NCBI RefSeq assembly: GCF_024809975.1
Contig: NZ_JANUDY010000001.1
Coordinates: 434,001 to 498,000, forward strand
DNA length: 64,000 bases
Reading direction: 5' to 3'
Source: Comamonas sp. BIGb0152
GTDB lineage: Bacteria > Pseudomonadota > Gammaproteobacteria > Burkholderiales > Burkholderiaceae_C
Below the pieces are notes generated by a model. It was not told the DNA's origin. It saw nothing but the letters and a program-made list of their open reading frames with translations, and did not search any database. Below, piece by piece: positions 55,221-64,000 of this stretch (its first letter is position 1; each line of letters starts with the position of its first letter). The position numbers and the translations under genes are program-made.

Positions 55221-55976
55221 TCAGTCGCGCAGACGGAACTCGGCAATCAACGGCAGGTGATCAGACATGCGCCACCAGATGCGGCCCCGGGGCACAAACA
55301 GGCCACAAGGCGTCAAACCCCGGGCATAGACATGGTCCAGCTGTACCACCGGCAGGCGCGAGGGATAGGTCATCAGCGGCTGCTCGTCATATTCAAACAG
55401 GCCAAAGCCGGCCAGCATGCGCTTGACCTGGAAGCCCCAGTCGTTGAAGTCCCCGGCAACGATCACCGGCTCATCAGAGGGCACATGGGCCTGGATGAAC
55501 TCATGGATCTGCGCCGTCTGGCGCAAGCGGCTGCCCTGCACCAGGCCCAGGTGCACGACGATGGTGTGGATGCGCTGGCCGGCAATCTCCATCGCCACAT
55601 GCAGCAGGCCGCGCTGCTCGAAGCGGTGGTCCGAGATGTCGCGGTGGTTGGATTCCAGAATCGGCCAGCGGGTCAGCAAGGCATTGCCGTGCTCACCCCA
55701 GCGGGTGGTGGCATTGGTGCGGTACGCGGCCGTATAGCCCAGCGGGGTCAGAAAATCCGCCTGGTTCTGCTCGGGCCAGTTGTTGAAGAAGCTCTCTTCC
55801 TTGCGGTTGTCCTTGCGCACTTCCTGCAGGCAGATGATGTCGGCATCCAGCTGCTCGACCGCCAGCCCCAGGTTGTGGATCTCCAGCCTGCGCACGGGGC
55901 CCAGGCCCTGCACGCCCTTGTGGATGTTGTAGGTGGCTACCCGAAGAATGGGCAAATCGTCGTGAATATCGGTCAT
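55221..55976 (-). CDS. Endonuclease/exonuclease/phosphatase-family protein
   Basis: 251 residues from the ATG at 55976, which overlaps the nudB stop as ATGA. Motifs: LRVATYNIHKGVQG, DIICLQEVRKD (metal-binding Glu), VAGDFNDWGF and SDHLPLIAEF (catalytic Asp-His). The family includes nucleases and phosphatases acting on nucleic acids or phospholipids. In related bacteria it often precedes a cardiolipin synthase gene; none is present here. Confidence 0.9.
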   Translation of the reverse strand: MTDIHDDLPILRVATYNIHKGVQGLGPVRRLEIHNLGLAVEQLDADIICLQEVRKDNRKEESFFNNWPEQNQADFLTPLGYTAAYRTNATTRWGEHGNALLTRWPILESNHRDISDHRFEQRGLLHVAMEIAGQRIHTIVVHLGLVQGSRLRQTAQIHEFIQAHVPSDEPVIVAGDFNDWGFQVKRMLAGFGLFEYDEQPLMTYPSRLPVVQLDHVYARGLTPCGLFVPRGRIWWRMSDHLPLIAEFRLRD

Positions 55977-56458
55977 GAAGCTGTGAACCTCGGCAGCCAC
56001 AGAATGGCTTCGCTGTTCGAGATGGAATAGCAGCGTTCTGCTGCCTCTCGCCAATCATGCCACGCGTAGGCCGTGTGCTCTCTGGGGCTCAGCACGATCT
56101 TGGTGTAGGACGGCACCTGCAGGCTCAGCACATGCTCGGTGTTCATGCACACATCGGGCGCGTAGCGGTGGCGCCACTGCGGGTAGATCGGGTAGATGTT
56201 CTCCAGCTGCCAGTCGCGCAGTAGGCAATCTGGCTGCCCAGCATCGATACCGGTTTCTTCCCACACCTCCCGGATGGCCGTCTCCTGCCAGGTCTCGGCC
56301 TCGCTGTCCTGGCTGCCCGTGACGGGTTGCCAGTAGTCCTGGCCCTCCATCTGGCTGACACGGCGCAGCAGCAGCACCTGCAGATCAGCGGTATGGATGA
56401 TGACCAGCACCGACCGGGGCAGTTTGTAGGGCAGGCTTGCGCCGCTGGTGTCTTGCAT
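55973..56458 (-). CDS. nudB: Dihydroneopterin triphosphate diphosphatase (NUDIX)
   Basis: 161 residues. The NUDIX box is complete (GSQDSEAETWQETAIREVWEETG). KLPRSVLVIIHTADLQVLLLRR, the QLENIYPIYPQWRHRYAPDV segment and NTEHVLSLQV match NudB. It removes pyrophosphate from dihydroneopterin triphosphate, the FolE product. This places two consecutive folate-pathway enzymes within 2.1 kb. Confidence 0.92.
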   Translation of the reverse strand: MQDTSGASLPYKLPRSVLVIIHTADLQVLLLRRVSQMEGQDYWQPVTGSQDSEAETWQETAIREVWEETGIDAGQPDCLLRDWQLENIYPIYPQWRHRYAPDVCMNTEHVLSLQVPSYTKIVLSPREHTAYAWHDWREAAERCYSISNSEAILWLPRFTAS

Positions 56459-56460
56459 AG

Positions 56461-57294
56461 CTAGCGCGCCGCCTCGGGCTTGCGGGTGGCTACGGCAGGC
56501 GGCAAGGCCTTGGCCTGCAGCAGGCGCACCTGCTGCACCATCAGGTTGTGGGCGTTCAAAAAGGCGGCGGCAATCACCTTGCCCTCATTGGTATTGCTCC
56601 AGCCCATGCCGGCGCCGCCGCCCAGGCGGCCCAGCAGCACACCGCCTACGCCCAGGTCGGTGGCCCGAGCTGATCCAGTGGATGCGGCTACCTGTTCCGT
56701 GGTTTCGTTGTCGGTCAGGAACAAGGCGGTCTGCGCCTCTTTGAACTTGACCTGCTCGGCCACGCCGGCCAGGCCTGCGATATCACGCAGCACCGGCACC
56801 ATGGCGATGATGCCCGCCAGGCCCCGGCCGGCATCCTGTTCACTGAACGTCAGGTTGGGCACCATGGTGTACTGGGCCTCATAGCCCTTGCGCTTTTGCA
56901 CCGTGCCATGGGGGCGCAGCACGCCGGCGTCCTGCAACTCCCCTTCGCGGATGGTGCCCTGCAGGCCTCCGGCCCGGTCCACCACCCGAAAGCAGCCGCT
57001 TTGCTGCATCAGCAAGCGCACCAGGGGCACGGGGCTGGGCGGCAGGTTCAGGCTGCTGGGCACCACATAGCCGCGCGGGTTCTCCAGCAAGGCCACCGTG
57101 GCAATCGGCGCATCGCAGCGCTCCAGGCTGGCATGCGCGCCCTGCCCGCCTGCCGGGCCGGCCGAGCCCGAGACTTCGGAGCCGCCCTGGCCCAGCTCGG
57201 TCTTTTTCTCGCCGCAGGCGGTCAGCGCCAGCGCGATGGCGACCAGGGCCATTCCGTTGGCCAGACGCTTGGAAGGCTTAGTCATCTCACGCAT
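56461..57294 (-). CDS. CsgG/HfaB-like lipoprotein
   Basis: 277 residues from the ATG at 57294, with AAGG seven bases upstream; the ATG at 57285 is an alternative. The lipoprotein signal ends in ALALTAC. The region VPLVRLLMQQSGCFRVVDR and QYTMVPNLTFSEQDAG, then GVGGVLLGRLGGGAG, resembles the CsgG/HfaB fold that forms outer-membrane secretion pores. No curli or holdfast genes are near, so its cargo is unknown. Confidence 0.7.
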   Translation of the reverse strand: MREMTKPSKRLANGMALVAIALALTACGEKKTELGQGGSEVSGSAGPAGGQGAHASLERCDAPIATVALLENPRGYVVPSSLNLPPSPVPLVRLLMQQSGCFRVVDRAGGLQGTIREGELQDAGVLRPHGTVQKRKGYEAQYTMVPNLTFSEQDAGRGLAGIIAMVPVLRDIAGLAGVAEQVKFKEAQTALFLTDNETTEQVAASTGSARATDLGVGGVLLGRLGGGAGMGWSNTNEGKVIAAAFLNAHNLMVQQVRLLQAKALPPAVATRKPEAAR

Positions 57295-57346
57295 CGGCTG
57301 CCTTTGCAAACATGCAATCCGGCAGAGCATAGCGCCCGGCCATGAC

Positions 57347-57376
57347 AAAAAAAAGCCAAAGCCGCAGGGCTTTGGC
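57347..57376 (-). terminator. Intrinsic terminator after aspS
   Basis: On the minus strand GCCAAAGCC-CTGC-GGCTTTGGC followed by eight T residues. Confidence 0.9.
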
Positions 57377-57426
57377 TTGGGTCGCAGCGCCGTGCATCAG
57401 GCATGCCCATGCACCGCGTGGTCCGC

Positions 57427-59235
57427 TTACTGCGCTGCTGCGGTGTTGCGCAGCTTGATGTGCAGCTCGCGCAGCTGCTTTTCGTCCACCGGCGATGGGG
57501 CCTGGGTCAGCAAGTCCTGTGCGCGCTGGGTCTTGGGGAAGGCGATCACGTCGCGGATCGATTCGGAACCGGTCATCAAGGTGATCAAACGGTCCAGACC
57601 AAAGGCCAGGCCGCCGTGGGGAGGCGCGCCGTACTGCAGCGCGTCCAGCAGGTAACCAAACTTGGCACGGGCGTCTTCGGCGCTGATCTTGAGCGCGGTG
57701 AACACCTTGGACTGCACATCGGCGCGGTGGATACGCACCGAGCCGCCACCCAGCTCCCAGCCGTTCAGCACCATGTCGTAGGCCTTGGCAATGCACTTGC
57801 CAGGGTCCGTGTCCATCAGGTCTTCATGGCCATCCTTGGGCGAGGTGAAGGGATGGTGCACAGCGGCCCAGCGGTCGTTTTCCTCGTCGTGTTCGAACAT
57901 CGGGAAGTCCACCACCCACAGCGGTGCCCAGCGGTCTTCGAACAGGCCGGTGCTCTTGCCAAAGGCACTGTGGCCAATCTTGATGCGCAAGGCGCCGATG
58001 GCGTCATTGACGATCTTTTCCTTGTCCGCGCCAAAGAAAATCAGGTCGCCGTCTTGCGCTTCGGTGCGCTTGAGGATCTCGGCAATCGCGGCATCATGGA
58101 TGTTCTTGACGATGGGCGACTGCAGGCCGTCACGGCCCTTGGCCAGCTCATTGACCTTGATGTAGGCCAGGCCCTTGGCGCCATAGATCTTGACGAAGTC
58201 GGTGTAGGCATCGATGTCGCCACGCGACAGCCCGCCCTGCTCGCGTGCACCGCCGGGAACGCGCAGGCCCACTACGCGGCCGCCCTTCATGTTGGCGGCG
58301 CCCGAGAACACCTTGAAGTCCACGTCCTTCATCACCTCGGTCAGCTCGGTGAACTCCAGCTTCACGCGCAGGTCAGGCTTGTCCGAACCAAAGCGGAAAG
58401 CGGCATCCTGGTAGGTCATGATCGGGAACTCGCCCAGGTCCACATTCAGCTGGGTCTGGAACACTTCCTTGATCATGCGCTGGAAGATGGCGCGGATCTC
58501 TTCTTCGTTCAGGAACGAGGTCTCGCAGTCGATCTGCGTGAACTCGGGCTGGCGGTCAGCACGCAGGTCTTCGTCGCGGAAGCACTTGGTGATCTGGTAG
58601 TAGCGGTCATAGCCGGCCACCATCAGCATCTGCTTGTACAGCTGGGGCGACTGGGGCAGCGCGAAGAACTCGCCGTCATGCACGCGGCTGGGCACCAGGT
58701 AGTCGCGCGCGCCTTCGGGCGTGCTCTTGCCCAGCATGGGCGTTTCGATATCGACAAAACCTTCTTTGTCCAGGAAGTTGCGCACCTGGATGGCCGTCTT
58801 GTAGCGCAGCATCATGTTGCGCTGCATGACCGGGCGGCGCAGATCCAGCACGCGGTTGGTGAGGCGCACGGTCTCCGACAGGTTCTCGTCGTCGATCTGG
58901 AAAGGAGGCGTCACCGAGGCGTTGAGCACGATCAGCTCATGGCACAGCACTTCAATCTTGCCGCTCTTGATCGATTCGTTGGTGGTGCCATCGGGACGGG
59001 CACGCACGAGGCCCTTGACCTGCACGCAGAACTCATTGCGCACGCCTTCGGCCACCTTGAACATCTCGGCGCGGTCAGGATCGCAGACCACTTGCACATA
59101 GCCTTCGCGGTCGCGCAGGTCGATGAAAATCACACCACCGTGGTCACGGCGGCGGTTGACCCAGCCGCACAGGCTCACGGTTTCGCCCATCTGGGCTTCG
59201 GTCACTTGACCGCAGTATTGGGAACGCATTGCCAT
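57427..59235 (-). CDS. aspS: Aspartyl-tRNA synthetase
   Basis: 602 residues from the ATG at 59235, with AGGAAG seven bases before it. Anticodon-binding OB fold ([22 protein letters not shown]), class II motif 2 ([23 protein letters not shown]), the bacterial GAD insertion and motif 3 ([16 protein letters not shown]). It charges tRNA-Asp. In many betaproteobacteria this enzyme also charges tRNA-Asn for GatCAB; that cannot be decided from here. Confidence 0.97.
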   Translation of the reverse strand: MAMRSQYCGQVTEAQMGETVSLCGWVNRRRDHGGVIFIDLRDREGYVQVVCDPDRAEMFKVAEGVRNEFCVQVKGLVRARPDGTTNESIKSGKIEVLCHELIVLNASVTPPFQIDDENLSETVRLTNRVLDLRRPVMQRNMMLRYKTAIQVRNFLDKEGFVDIETPMLGKSTPEGARDYLVPSRVHDGEFFALPQSPQLYKQMLMVAGYDRYYQITKCFRDEDLRADRQPEFTQIDCETSFLNEEEIRAIFQRMIKEVFQTQLNVDLGEFPIMTYQDAAFRFGSDKPDLRVKLEFTELTEVMKDVDFKVFSGAANMKGGRVVGLRVPGGAREQGGLSRGDIDAYTDFVKIYGAKGLAYIKVNELAKGRDGLQSPIVKNIHDAAIAEILKRTEAQDGDLIFFGADKEKIVNDAIGALRIKIGHSAFGKSTGLFEDRWAPLWVVDFPMFEHDEENDRWAAVHHPFTSPKDGHEDLMDTDPGKCIAKAYDMVLNGWELGGGSVRIHRADVQSKVFTALKISAEDARAKFGYLLDALQYGAPPHGGLAFGLDRLITLMTGSESIRDVIAFPKTQRAQDLLTQAPSPVDEKQLRELHIKLRNTAAAQ

Positions 59236-59276
59236 AGCCAATCTTCCTGCACCTGCAAAGGCGCCTTAGTTCTCAG

Positions 59277-59915
59277 TTATTTAGACCCCGATGGGGCGTC
59301 TGGCGCAGCCACGACCCCCATCGAGACGATGTATTTAAGCGCAGCATCCACGCTCATATTCAATTCAATGCAATCGCTTTTGCGCACCATCACCAGGTAG
59401 CCACCGGTGGGGTTCGGGGTGGTGGGCACATAGACGCTGACAAAGGCGGCATCGGGGTTTGCCGGGTCGCTGTGCAGGTGCTGGTCCAGCTCACCGCCGG
59501 GCGCGCCGGTCACAAAGCCGATGGTCCACATGCCCGGCTGGGGCCACTGCACCATGACGGCGGTGCGAAAGGCATTGCCGCTCTCGGAAAACAAGGTGTC
59601 GGAGACCTGTTTGACGCTCGAGTAGATCGAACGCACCACCGGTATGCGGCTGACTAGGGCATCGCCCCAGGAGACGAGCTTGCGGCCCACAAAGTTGCTG
59701 GCAGTGCCGCCAACGATCAGCAAGATCGCCAGGGTCAGCACCACACCAAAACCCGGAATGTGGTAGCCCAGGACCTGGTCAGGCTGCCAGCTCTGCGGCA
59801 GGATCTGCAAGGTCTGGTCGAGCGTGCCGATGATCCAGTTGAGCACCCAGACCGTGATGACCCCCGGCACAACGACCAGCAGGCCGGTCAACAACCATTT
59901 GCGCAGGGATGCCAT
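59277..59915 (-). CDS. DUF502 membrane protein
   Basis: 212 residues with two membrane segments (LLTGLLVVVPGVITVWVLNWIIG and FGVVLTLAILLIVGG) and the DUF502 core RIPVVRSIYSSVKQVSDTLF and GEL..HLHSDPANPDAAFVSVYVPTTPNPTGGY. Function unknown. It sits between FmdB-type and aspS genes, an arrangement conserved in betaproteobacteria. Confidence 0.92.
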   Translation of the reverse strand: MASLRKWLLTGLLVVVPGVITVWVLNWIIGTLDQTLQILPQSWQPDQVLGYHIPGFGVVLTLAILLIVGGTASNFVGRKLVSWGDALVSRIPVVRSIYSSVKQVSDTLFSESGNAFRTAVMVQWPQPGMWTIGFVTGAPGGELDQHLHSDPANPDAAFVSVYVPTTPNPTGGYLVMVRKSDCIELNMSVDAALKYIVSMGVVAAPDAPSGSK

Positions 59916-59938
59916 CGCCGCTCTCAGACCCGGGCCGC

Positions 59939-60238
59939 TCAGGCCGCCGTGCCGCTGCTGGCAGCAGCCGGTGCGGGGGCAGGGGCGGCGGCCTCAGTGG
60001 CGGGCGCACTGCTGCCCGACGTGCTGCTTGCGGCGGGTGCGGAACTGGAAGCCGATTTGCCACTGAAATCGGTGGCATACCAGCCGGTGCCCTTGAGCTG
60101 AAAACCCGGGGCCGTCAGCTGCTTGGAAAAGCCTGCTTGCTTGCACTCCGGGCAGTCCGTCAACGGCGCATCCGATATTTTTTGCAAGACATCTTTGGCA
60201 TAGCCGCAGGCACTGCATTTGTAGGCGTAAATAGGCAT
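59939..60238 (-). CDS. FmdB-family zinc-ribbon protein
   Basis: 99 residues. The N-terminus holds two CxxC knuckles (YKCSACGY and DCPECKQAGF) of the FmdB regulatory-protein zinc ribbon. The rest is a low-complexity Ala/Ser/Pro tail. Function unclear; it is 23 bases before DUF502. Confidence 0.9.
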   Translation of the reverse strand: MPIYAYKCSACGYAKDVLQKISDAPLTDCPECKQAGFSKQLTAPGFQLKGTGWYATDFSGKSASSSAPAASSTSGSSAPATEAAAPAPAPAAASSGTAA

Positions 60239-60349
60239 CGCGCTTGGTGAAAACGAAGGGAAACTCTTGATTATAGGCGGGTTGGAAAACCGATCCGGGC
60301 CACGGGCTAAGGCACAGCGCCCCTCAAGGCGCTGGCGCTGGCGCTGGCC

Positions 60350-61831
60350 TCAGCGGCCGGCCACGACAGCGCCGCCGGACTCCGGCACCGCATCGGGGCC
60401 AAAAGCCAGCACATCCGTCTTCTGGTTGCGAATGGCCTGCGGCAGCAGCGAGCCGACCACCATGCCGCTGAAAGCGGCCAGCACACCCGCCAGTTGTGCC
60501 GGGAAGGCGGCACCCCAGGCCATGTTCAAGCCCGCCAGCCAGACACCAATGCCCAGGAACACCGCCAGCAGCGCCCCTTGGGTGGTGGCGCGCTTCCAGT
60601 ACAGGCCCATCACCAGCGGCACAAAGGCGCCCACCAGCGGCACCTGGTAGGCACCGGAGACCAGTTCATAGATAGGCGTGCCCTGCATGCGGATCGAATA
60701 GGCCAGCACACAGGCGCTGAACACCAGCACGCTGATACGCATGGTCTTGAGGTTTTCGCGGTCGCTCACCTTGGGGCGGAACTGGCGCCAGATGTTCTCG
60801 GTGAAGGTGACGCTGGGGGCCAGCAAGGTGGCCGATGCGCAGGACTTGATGGCAGACAGCAGCGCGCCAAAGAACAGCACCTGCATGACAAAGGGCATCT
60901 TCTCCATCACCAAGGTGGGCAGCACTTTTTGCGGATCGTCCTTGAGCAGGCTGGCCGTGGCCTCGGGCATGATGATCAGTGCGCTGGCCACCAGGAACAT
61001 CGGCACAAAGGCAAACAGAATATAGGCCGAGCCGCCGATCACCGTGCCGCGCACGGCCGATTTTTCGGTGTTGGCCGACATCACGCGCTGAAACACGTCC
61101 TGCTGCGGGATCGAGCCCAGCATCATCGTGATGGCAGCCGCAAAGAAGAAGACCATGTCATGCCAGCTCGGCTCGGGCCAGAACTGGAACAGATCACGGC
61201 TGGTAGCCAGATCGATCACCTTGCCTGCGCCGCCGGCCATGTCCGCCGCAAAGAAGGCCAGCACCAAAAGGCCCACCACCAGGATGATCATCTGCACAAA
61301 GTCGGTGACTGCCACCGACCACATGCCGCCAAACAAGGTGTAGGCCAGGATGGACACCACACCGATCACCATGCCCATGGGAATGCTGACCACACCACCC
61401 GAAAGCAGGTTGAAGACCAGGCCCAGCGCCGTGACCTGGGCGGACACCCAGCCCAGGTAGCTGAGCATGATGATCAGCGAGCAGATGATCTCCACCGCGC
61501 TGCCATAGCGCTTGCGGTAGTAGTCGCTGATGGTCAGCAGGTTCATGCGGTAGAGCTTGGCCGCAAAGAACAGGCCCACCAGGATCAGACACATGCCGGC
61601 ACCAAACGGGTCCTCGACCACATTGCGCAGGCCGCCTTCGATGAACTTGGCCGGCACGCCCAGCACGATCTCTGAACCAAACCAGGTGGCGAACGTGGTG
61701 GTAATGATCATGAACAAGGGCAGATTGCGGCCGGCAACGGCGAAGTCAGCCGTGTTCTTCACCCGCTTGGCGGCCCAAAGACCTACGCCAATGGTTACAA
61801 ATAGGTAGGCAATCACCATGTAGAGCAGCAC
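60350..61831 (-). CDS. Sodium:solute symporter (SSS family)
   Basis: 493 residues, about 13 membrane segments, from a GTG at 61831 that has AGGAG upstream (an ATG four codons on lacks it). Hallmarks are AAKRVKNTADFAVAGRNLP and the SAIKSCASATLLAPSVTFTENIW segment. Family members couple sodium to uptake of proline, pantothenate or carboxylates; the substrate is unknown. It interrupts the otherwise conserved ubiB-fmdB order. Confidence 0.93.
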   Translation of the reverse strand: MLLYMVIAYLFVTIGVGLWAAKRVKNTADFAVAGRNLPLFMIITTTFATWFGSEIVLGVPAKFIEGGLRNVVEDPFGAGMCLILVGLFFAAKLYRMNLLTISDYYRKRYGSAVEIICSLIIMLSYLGWVSAQVTALGLVFNLLSGGVVSIPMGMVIGVVSILAYTLFGGMWSVAVTDFVQMIILVVGLLVLAFFAADMAGGAGKVIDLATSRDLFQFWPEPSWHDMVFFFAAAITMMLGSIPQQDVFQRVMSANTEKSAVRGTVIGGSAYILFAFVPMFLVASALIIMPEATASLLKDDPQKVLPTLVMEKMPFVMQVLFFGALLSAIKSCASATLLAPSVTFTENIWRQFRPKVSDRENLKTMRISVLVFSACVLAYSIRMQGTPIYELVSGAYQVPLVGAFVPLVMGLYWKRATTQGALLAVFLGIGVWLAGLNMAWGAAFPAQLAGVLAAFSGMVVGSLLPQAIRNQKTDVLAFGPDAVPESGGAVVAGR

Positions 61832-61870
61832 GTTGTCACTCCTGCAAAGCGTGGGCTTAAGGGTTAAGAA

Positions 61871-63442
61871 TTAAAAAATGCGGACGCGAATGAGGAGCTG
61901 CAATACCACCAGCCCCAGCACAAAGCCAATGCCACCGCAAATGATGATCTGCAGCAGCTTGTTCGTCAATTTCTGCTGCACCAGCAGCTCTTTGAGCATC
62001 TGGTCGTTGTCAGCACCGTTGCCATTGCGCGCCAGGTACTGGTGCACCAGGCGCGGCATATCGGGCAGCAGCTTGGCGTAACGCGGTGCCTGGGATTTGA
62101 GCTCGCGCCACAGGCGCTGGGGGCCCATCTGGTCGAGCATCCACTTTTCCAGGAACGGCTTGGCCGTGCTCCAGAGGTCCAGGTCGGGGTCGAGCTGGCG
62201 GCCCAGGCCTTCGATGTTGAGCAAGGTTTTTTGCAGCAGCACCAGCTGGGGCTGGATCTCGACCTGAAAGCGGCGCGAGGTCTGGAACAGGCGCATCAGC
62301 ACCATGCCCAGCGAAATTTCCTTGAGCGGGCGGTCAAAGTATGGCTCGCAGACCGCGCGGATCGCTGCTTCGAGCTCATCGACACGGGTGTCGGCAGGCA
62401 CCCAGCCGCTTTCGATATGCAGCTCAGCCACACGCTTGTAATCGCGGCGGAAGAAGGCGGTGAAGTTCTGCGCCAGGTACTCTTTGTCGAACTCGGTCAG
62501 GGTGCCAACAATGCCGAAATCCAGCGAGATGTAGCGGCCAAAGCTCTCGGGCTCCAGGCTCACCTGGATATTGCCCGGGTGCATATCCGCATGGAAAAAA
62601 CCATCGCGGAACACCTGGGTGAAGAAGATGGTCACGCCATCGCGGGCCAGCTTGGGGATATCGACACCGGCGGCACGCAGGGTCTCAACCTGGTTGATGG
62701 GCACGCCATTCATGCGCTCCATCACCATCACCTCCTGGTGACAGAAATCCCAGAATACTTCCGGGATCAGCACCAGGTCCAGCCCTTCCATGTTGCGGCG
62801 CAGCTGGGCCGCGTTCGATGCCTCGCGCATCAGGTCCAGCTCGTCGTGCAGGTAGGTGTCGAACTCCGCCACCACCTGGCGCGGCTTGAGGCGCTTGCCA
62901 TCGGCCGAGAAGCGCTCGACCAGCTCGGCCATGGTGCGCATCAGCGCCAGGTCGCTGTCGATCACCGGCAGCATGCCCGGGCGCAGCACCTTGACCGCCA
63001 CATCGCGCAAGGTGCCTTCACGGGTGCGGATGGTGGCAAAGTGCACCTGGGCTATCGAGGCGCTGGCAATCGGCTTCTCATCAAAGCTGACGAAGATCTC
63101 GGCCAGGGGTTTGCGAAACGCCCGCTCAATGGTCTGCACCGCGATGCGAGGATCAAACGAAGGAACGCGGTCCTGCAGCAGGGACAGCTCTTCGGCAATA
63201 TCGGGCGGCAGCAAATCGCGCCGGGTCGACAGAACCTGGCCAAATTTGACAAAGATGGGGCCCAGCTGCTCCAGTGCCTCGCGCAGGCGCTGGCCGCGTG
63301 GCTCCGTCCAGTTGCGCCCCAGGCGCAACACCCGCGTGATGCCTTTGAGCCAGGGATGGTTGAAGCTCGACAACACCATGTCGTGCAAGCCATAGCGCCA
63401 GACCACCCACAAGATGGTGAAGCCTCGGAGGAAACGCGTCAT
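61871..63442 (-). CDS. ubiB: Ubiquinone biosynthesis regulatory kinase UbiB
   Basis: 523 residues. Atypical kinase with the KxGQ motif ([18 protein letters not shown]), [20 protein letters not shown] and DFGIVG, and two C-terminal hydrophobic helices ([20 protein letters not shown]). It supports membrane steps of ubiquinone synthesis. Its ATG overlaps the ubiJ stop as ATGA. Confidence 0.96.
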   Translation of the reverse strand: MTRFLRGFTILWVVWRYGLHDMVLSSFNHPWLKGITRVLRLGRNWTEPRGQRLREALEQLGPIFVKFGQVLSTRRDLLPPDIAEELSLLQDRVPSFDPRIAVQTIERAFRKPLAEIFVSFDEKPIASASIAQVHFATIRTREGTLRDVAVKVLRPGMLPVIDSDLALMRTMAELVERFSADGKRLKPRQVVAEFDTYLHDELDLMREASNAAQLRRNMEGLDLVLIPEVFWDFCHQEVMVMERMNGVPINQVETLRAAGVDIPKLARDGVTIFFTQVFRDGFFHADMHPGNIQVSLEPESFGRYISLDFGIVGTLTEFDKEYLAQNFTAFFRRDYKRVAELHIESGWVPADTRVDELEAAIRAVCEPYFDRPLKEISLGMVLMRLFQTSRRFQVEIQPQLVLLQKTLLNIEGLGRQLDPDLDLWSTAKPFLEKWMLDQMGPQRLWRELKSQAPRYAKLLPDMPRLVHQYLARNGNGADNDQMLKELLVQQKLTNKLLQIIICGGIGFVLGLVVLQLLIRVRIF

Positions 63443-64000
63443 GTCGGTTTGCGCTCGCTGGCCGTGTCACTGTCCGCACCATAACCGGGCGGCGTCGGCG
63501 GGGCTGGCGGCTGGGTCTGCTGGCCAAAACCGCCGGCGCCAAAGCGGTCTGCGGTGCGCACGCCCATGCTGACAAACTGGCGCAGCGCGGCTGCCACACG
63601 CTGGCCCATTTGGGCCAGCCAATGCGCCGGGGTATCGCCCACTACGCGGGCCAGGTCTTCTTCCACATCCCAGCGCACATGGTCCACCAGCCACTGGATC
63701 TCGGCGGCAAACTGCACATCGCCATCGATACGGATGGCGGGCTTCTCGCCCTGGATGACGCCCCGCGCCAGCGCCAGCGGCGAGTCATCCACCACCTGCA
63801 CCCGCAGATCCGGGGTTTCTTGCGTTCCCGCCAGGTCCAGCAGGCCGGCGGGCGTGATCTTGAGGGCCAGCACAATGCTGCGCCACTGCACCTGCACCAC
63901 GCGCCCGCTTTGGCGCACCAGGCGCTCCATCGCGACCTCTTCCTGCATCAGCACGTGGTTCAGAAACAGCACCACGCGGTGCTGCACCTCCGACACCAGC
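63439..64000 (-). CDS. ubiJ: Ubiquinone biosynthesis accessory factor UbiJ (5' end cut by window)
   Basis: The frame is open to the window edge, so the N-terminus is missing. The visible part is SCP2-like ([68 protein letters not shown]). UbiJ binds ubiquinone precursors in the Ubi complex. The C-terminus is Pro-rich and longer than in E. coli. It overlaps ubiB by four bases. Confidence 0.9.
   Translation of the reverse strand, partial: LVSEVQHRVVLFLNHVLMQEEVAMERLVRQSGRVVQVQWRSIVLALKITPAGLLDLAGTQETPDLRVQVVDDSPLALARGVIQGEKPAIRIDGDVQFAAEIQWLVDHVRWDVEEDLARVVGDTPAHWLAQMGQRVAAALRQFVSMGVRTADRFGAGGFGQQTQPPAPPTPPGYGADSDTASERKPT

Overview
The window reads as a chromosome segment of a high-G+C betaproteobacterium, most likely a member of the Comamonadaceae (Comamonas, Delftia or Acidovorax-like). 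This rests on the gene order hrcA-nadK-recN, rapZ, mutY, mutM, TPR protein-lolB-ispE-tRNA-Gln-prs-rplY-pth, the ubiJ-ubiB...aspS block, an orphan Bug/TctC solute-binding protein and many LysR-type regulators. The genus is an inference; no rRNA is present.

Layout. 1-476: tail of a NarL/FixJ response regulator. 527-4664: Fur-controlled fecI-fecR-TonB-dependent receptor operon (minus strand). 4996-7098: secreted repeat protein with DUF11 domains and an IPTL-CTERM sorting tail. 7284-13898: a short Fur-like DNA-binding protein, then a CoA-transferase/oxidoreductase/Bug operon with a divergent LysR regulator, an MFS transporter and its divergent TetR regulator. 13990-18782: an L-rhamnonate catabolic operon (rhmT-rhmD-rhmA-aldA) behind a short leader ORF, with a divergent LysR gene. 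20038-24636: DapA-like aldolase, MocR regulator, exported-looking DODA-type dioxygenase and a YahK-like alcohol dehydrogenase.

24637-29987 is an accessory island. A gene-poor stretch with an orphan Fur-box-like palindrome turns sharply AT-rich near 25,640 and leads into a three-gene operon: a CHAT-domain cysteine protease, a protein of unknown family and an LCAT-like lipase. The second and third genes are each broken by a frameshift inside a simple repeat: an A9 tract, and a three-copy heptanucleotide repeat. In both, loss of one repeat unit restores a single reading frame. The island ends in what looks like a transposase relic at the 3' end of a CAT-anticodon tRNA gene. This is the best candidate for an undescribed system here.

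30107-43296 is conserved housekeeping: heat-shock repressor, NAD kinase, DNA repair (recN, mutY, mutM), RNase adapter rapZ, lipoprotein localisation (lolB), isoprenoid synthesis (ispE), PRPP synthetase, L25, peptidyl-tRNA hydrolase and a ferredoxin. 43495-51759 is a complete peptide-type ABC importer (two permeases, two ATPases, one binding protein) followed by an amidase and a TTC38-like TPR protein. 51793-57294 holds LysE and EamA exporters, a DUF429 protein, folE, an endonuclease/exonuclease/phosphatase-family protein, nudB (the first two folate-pathway enzymes are folE and nudB) and a CsgG-like lipoprotein. 57427-64000 holds aspS, DUF502, FmdB-type zinc ribbon, a sodium:solute symporter, ubiB and the start of the window-truncated ubiJ.
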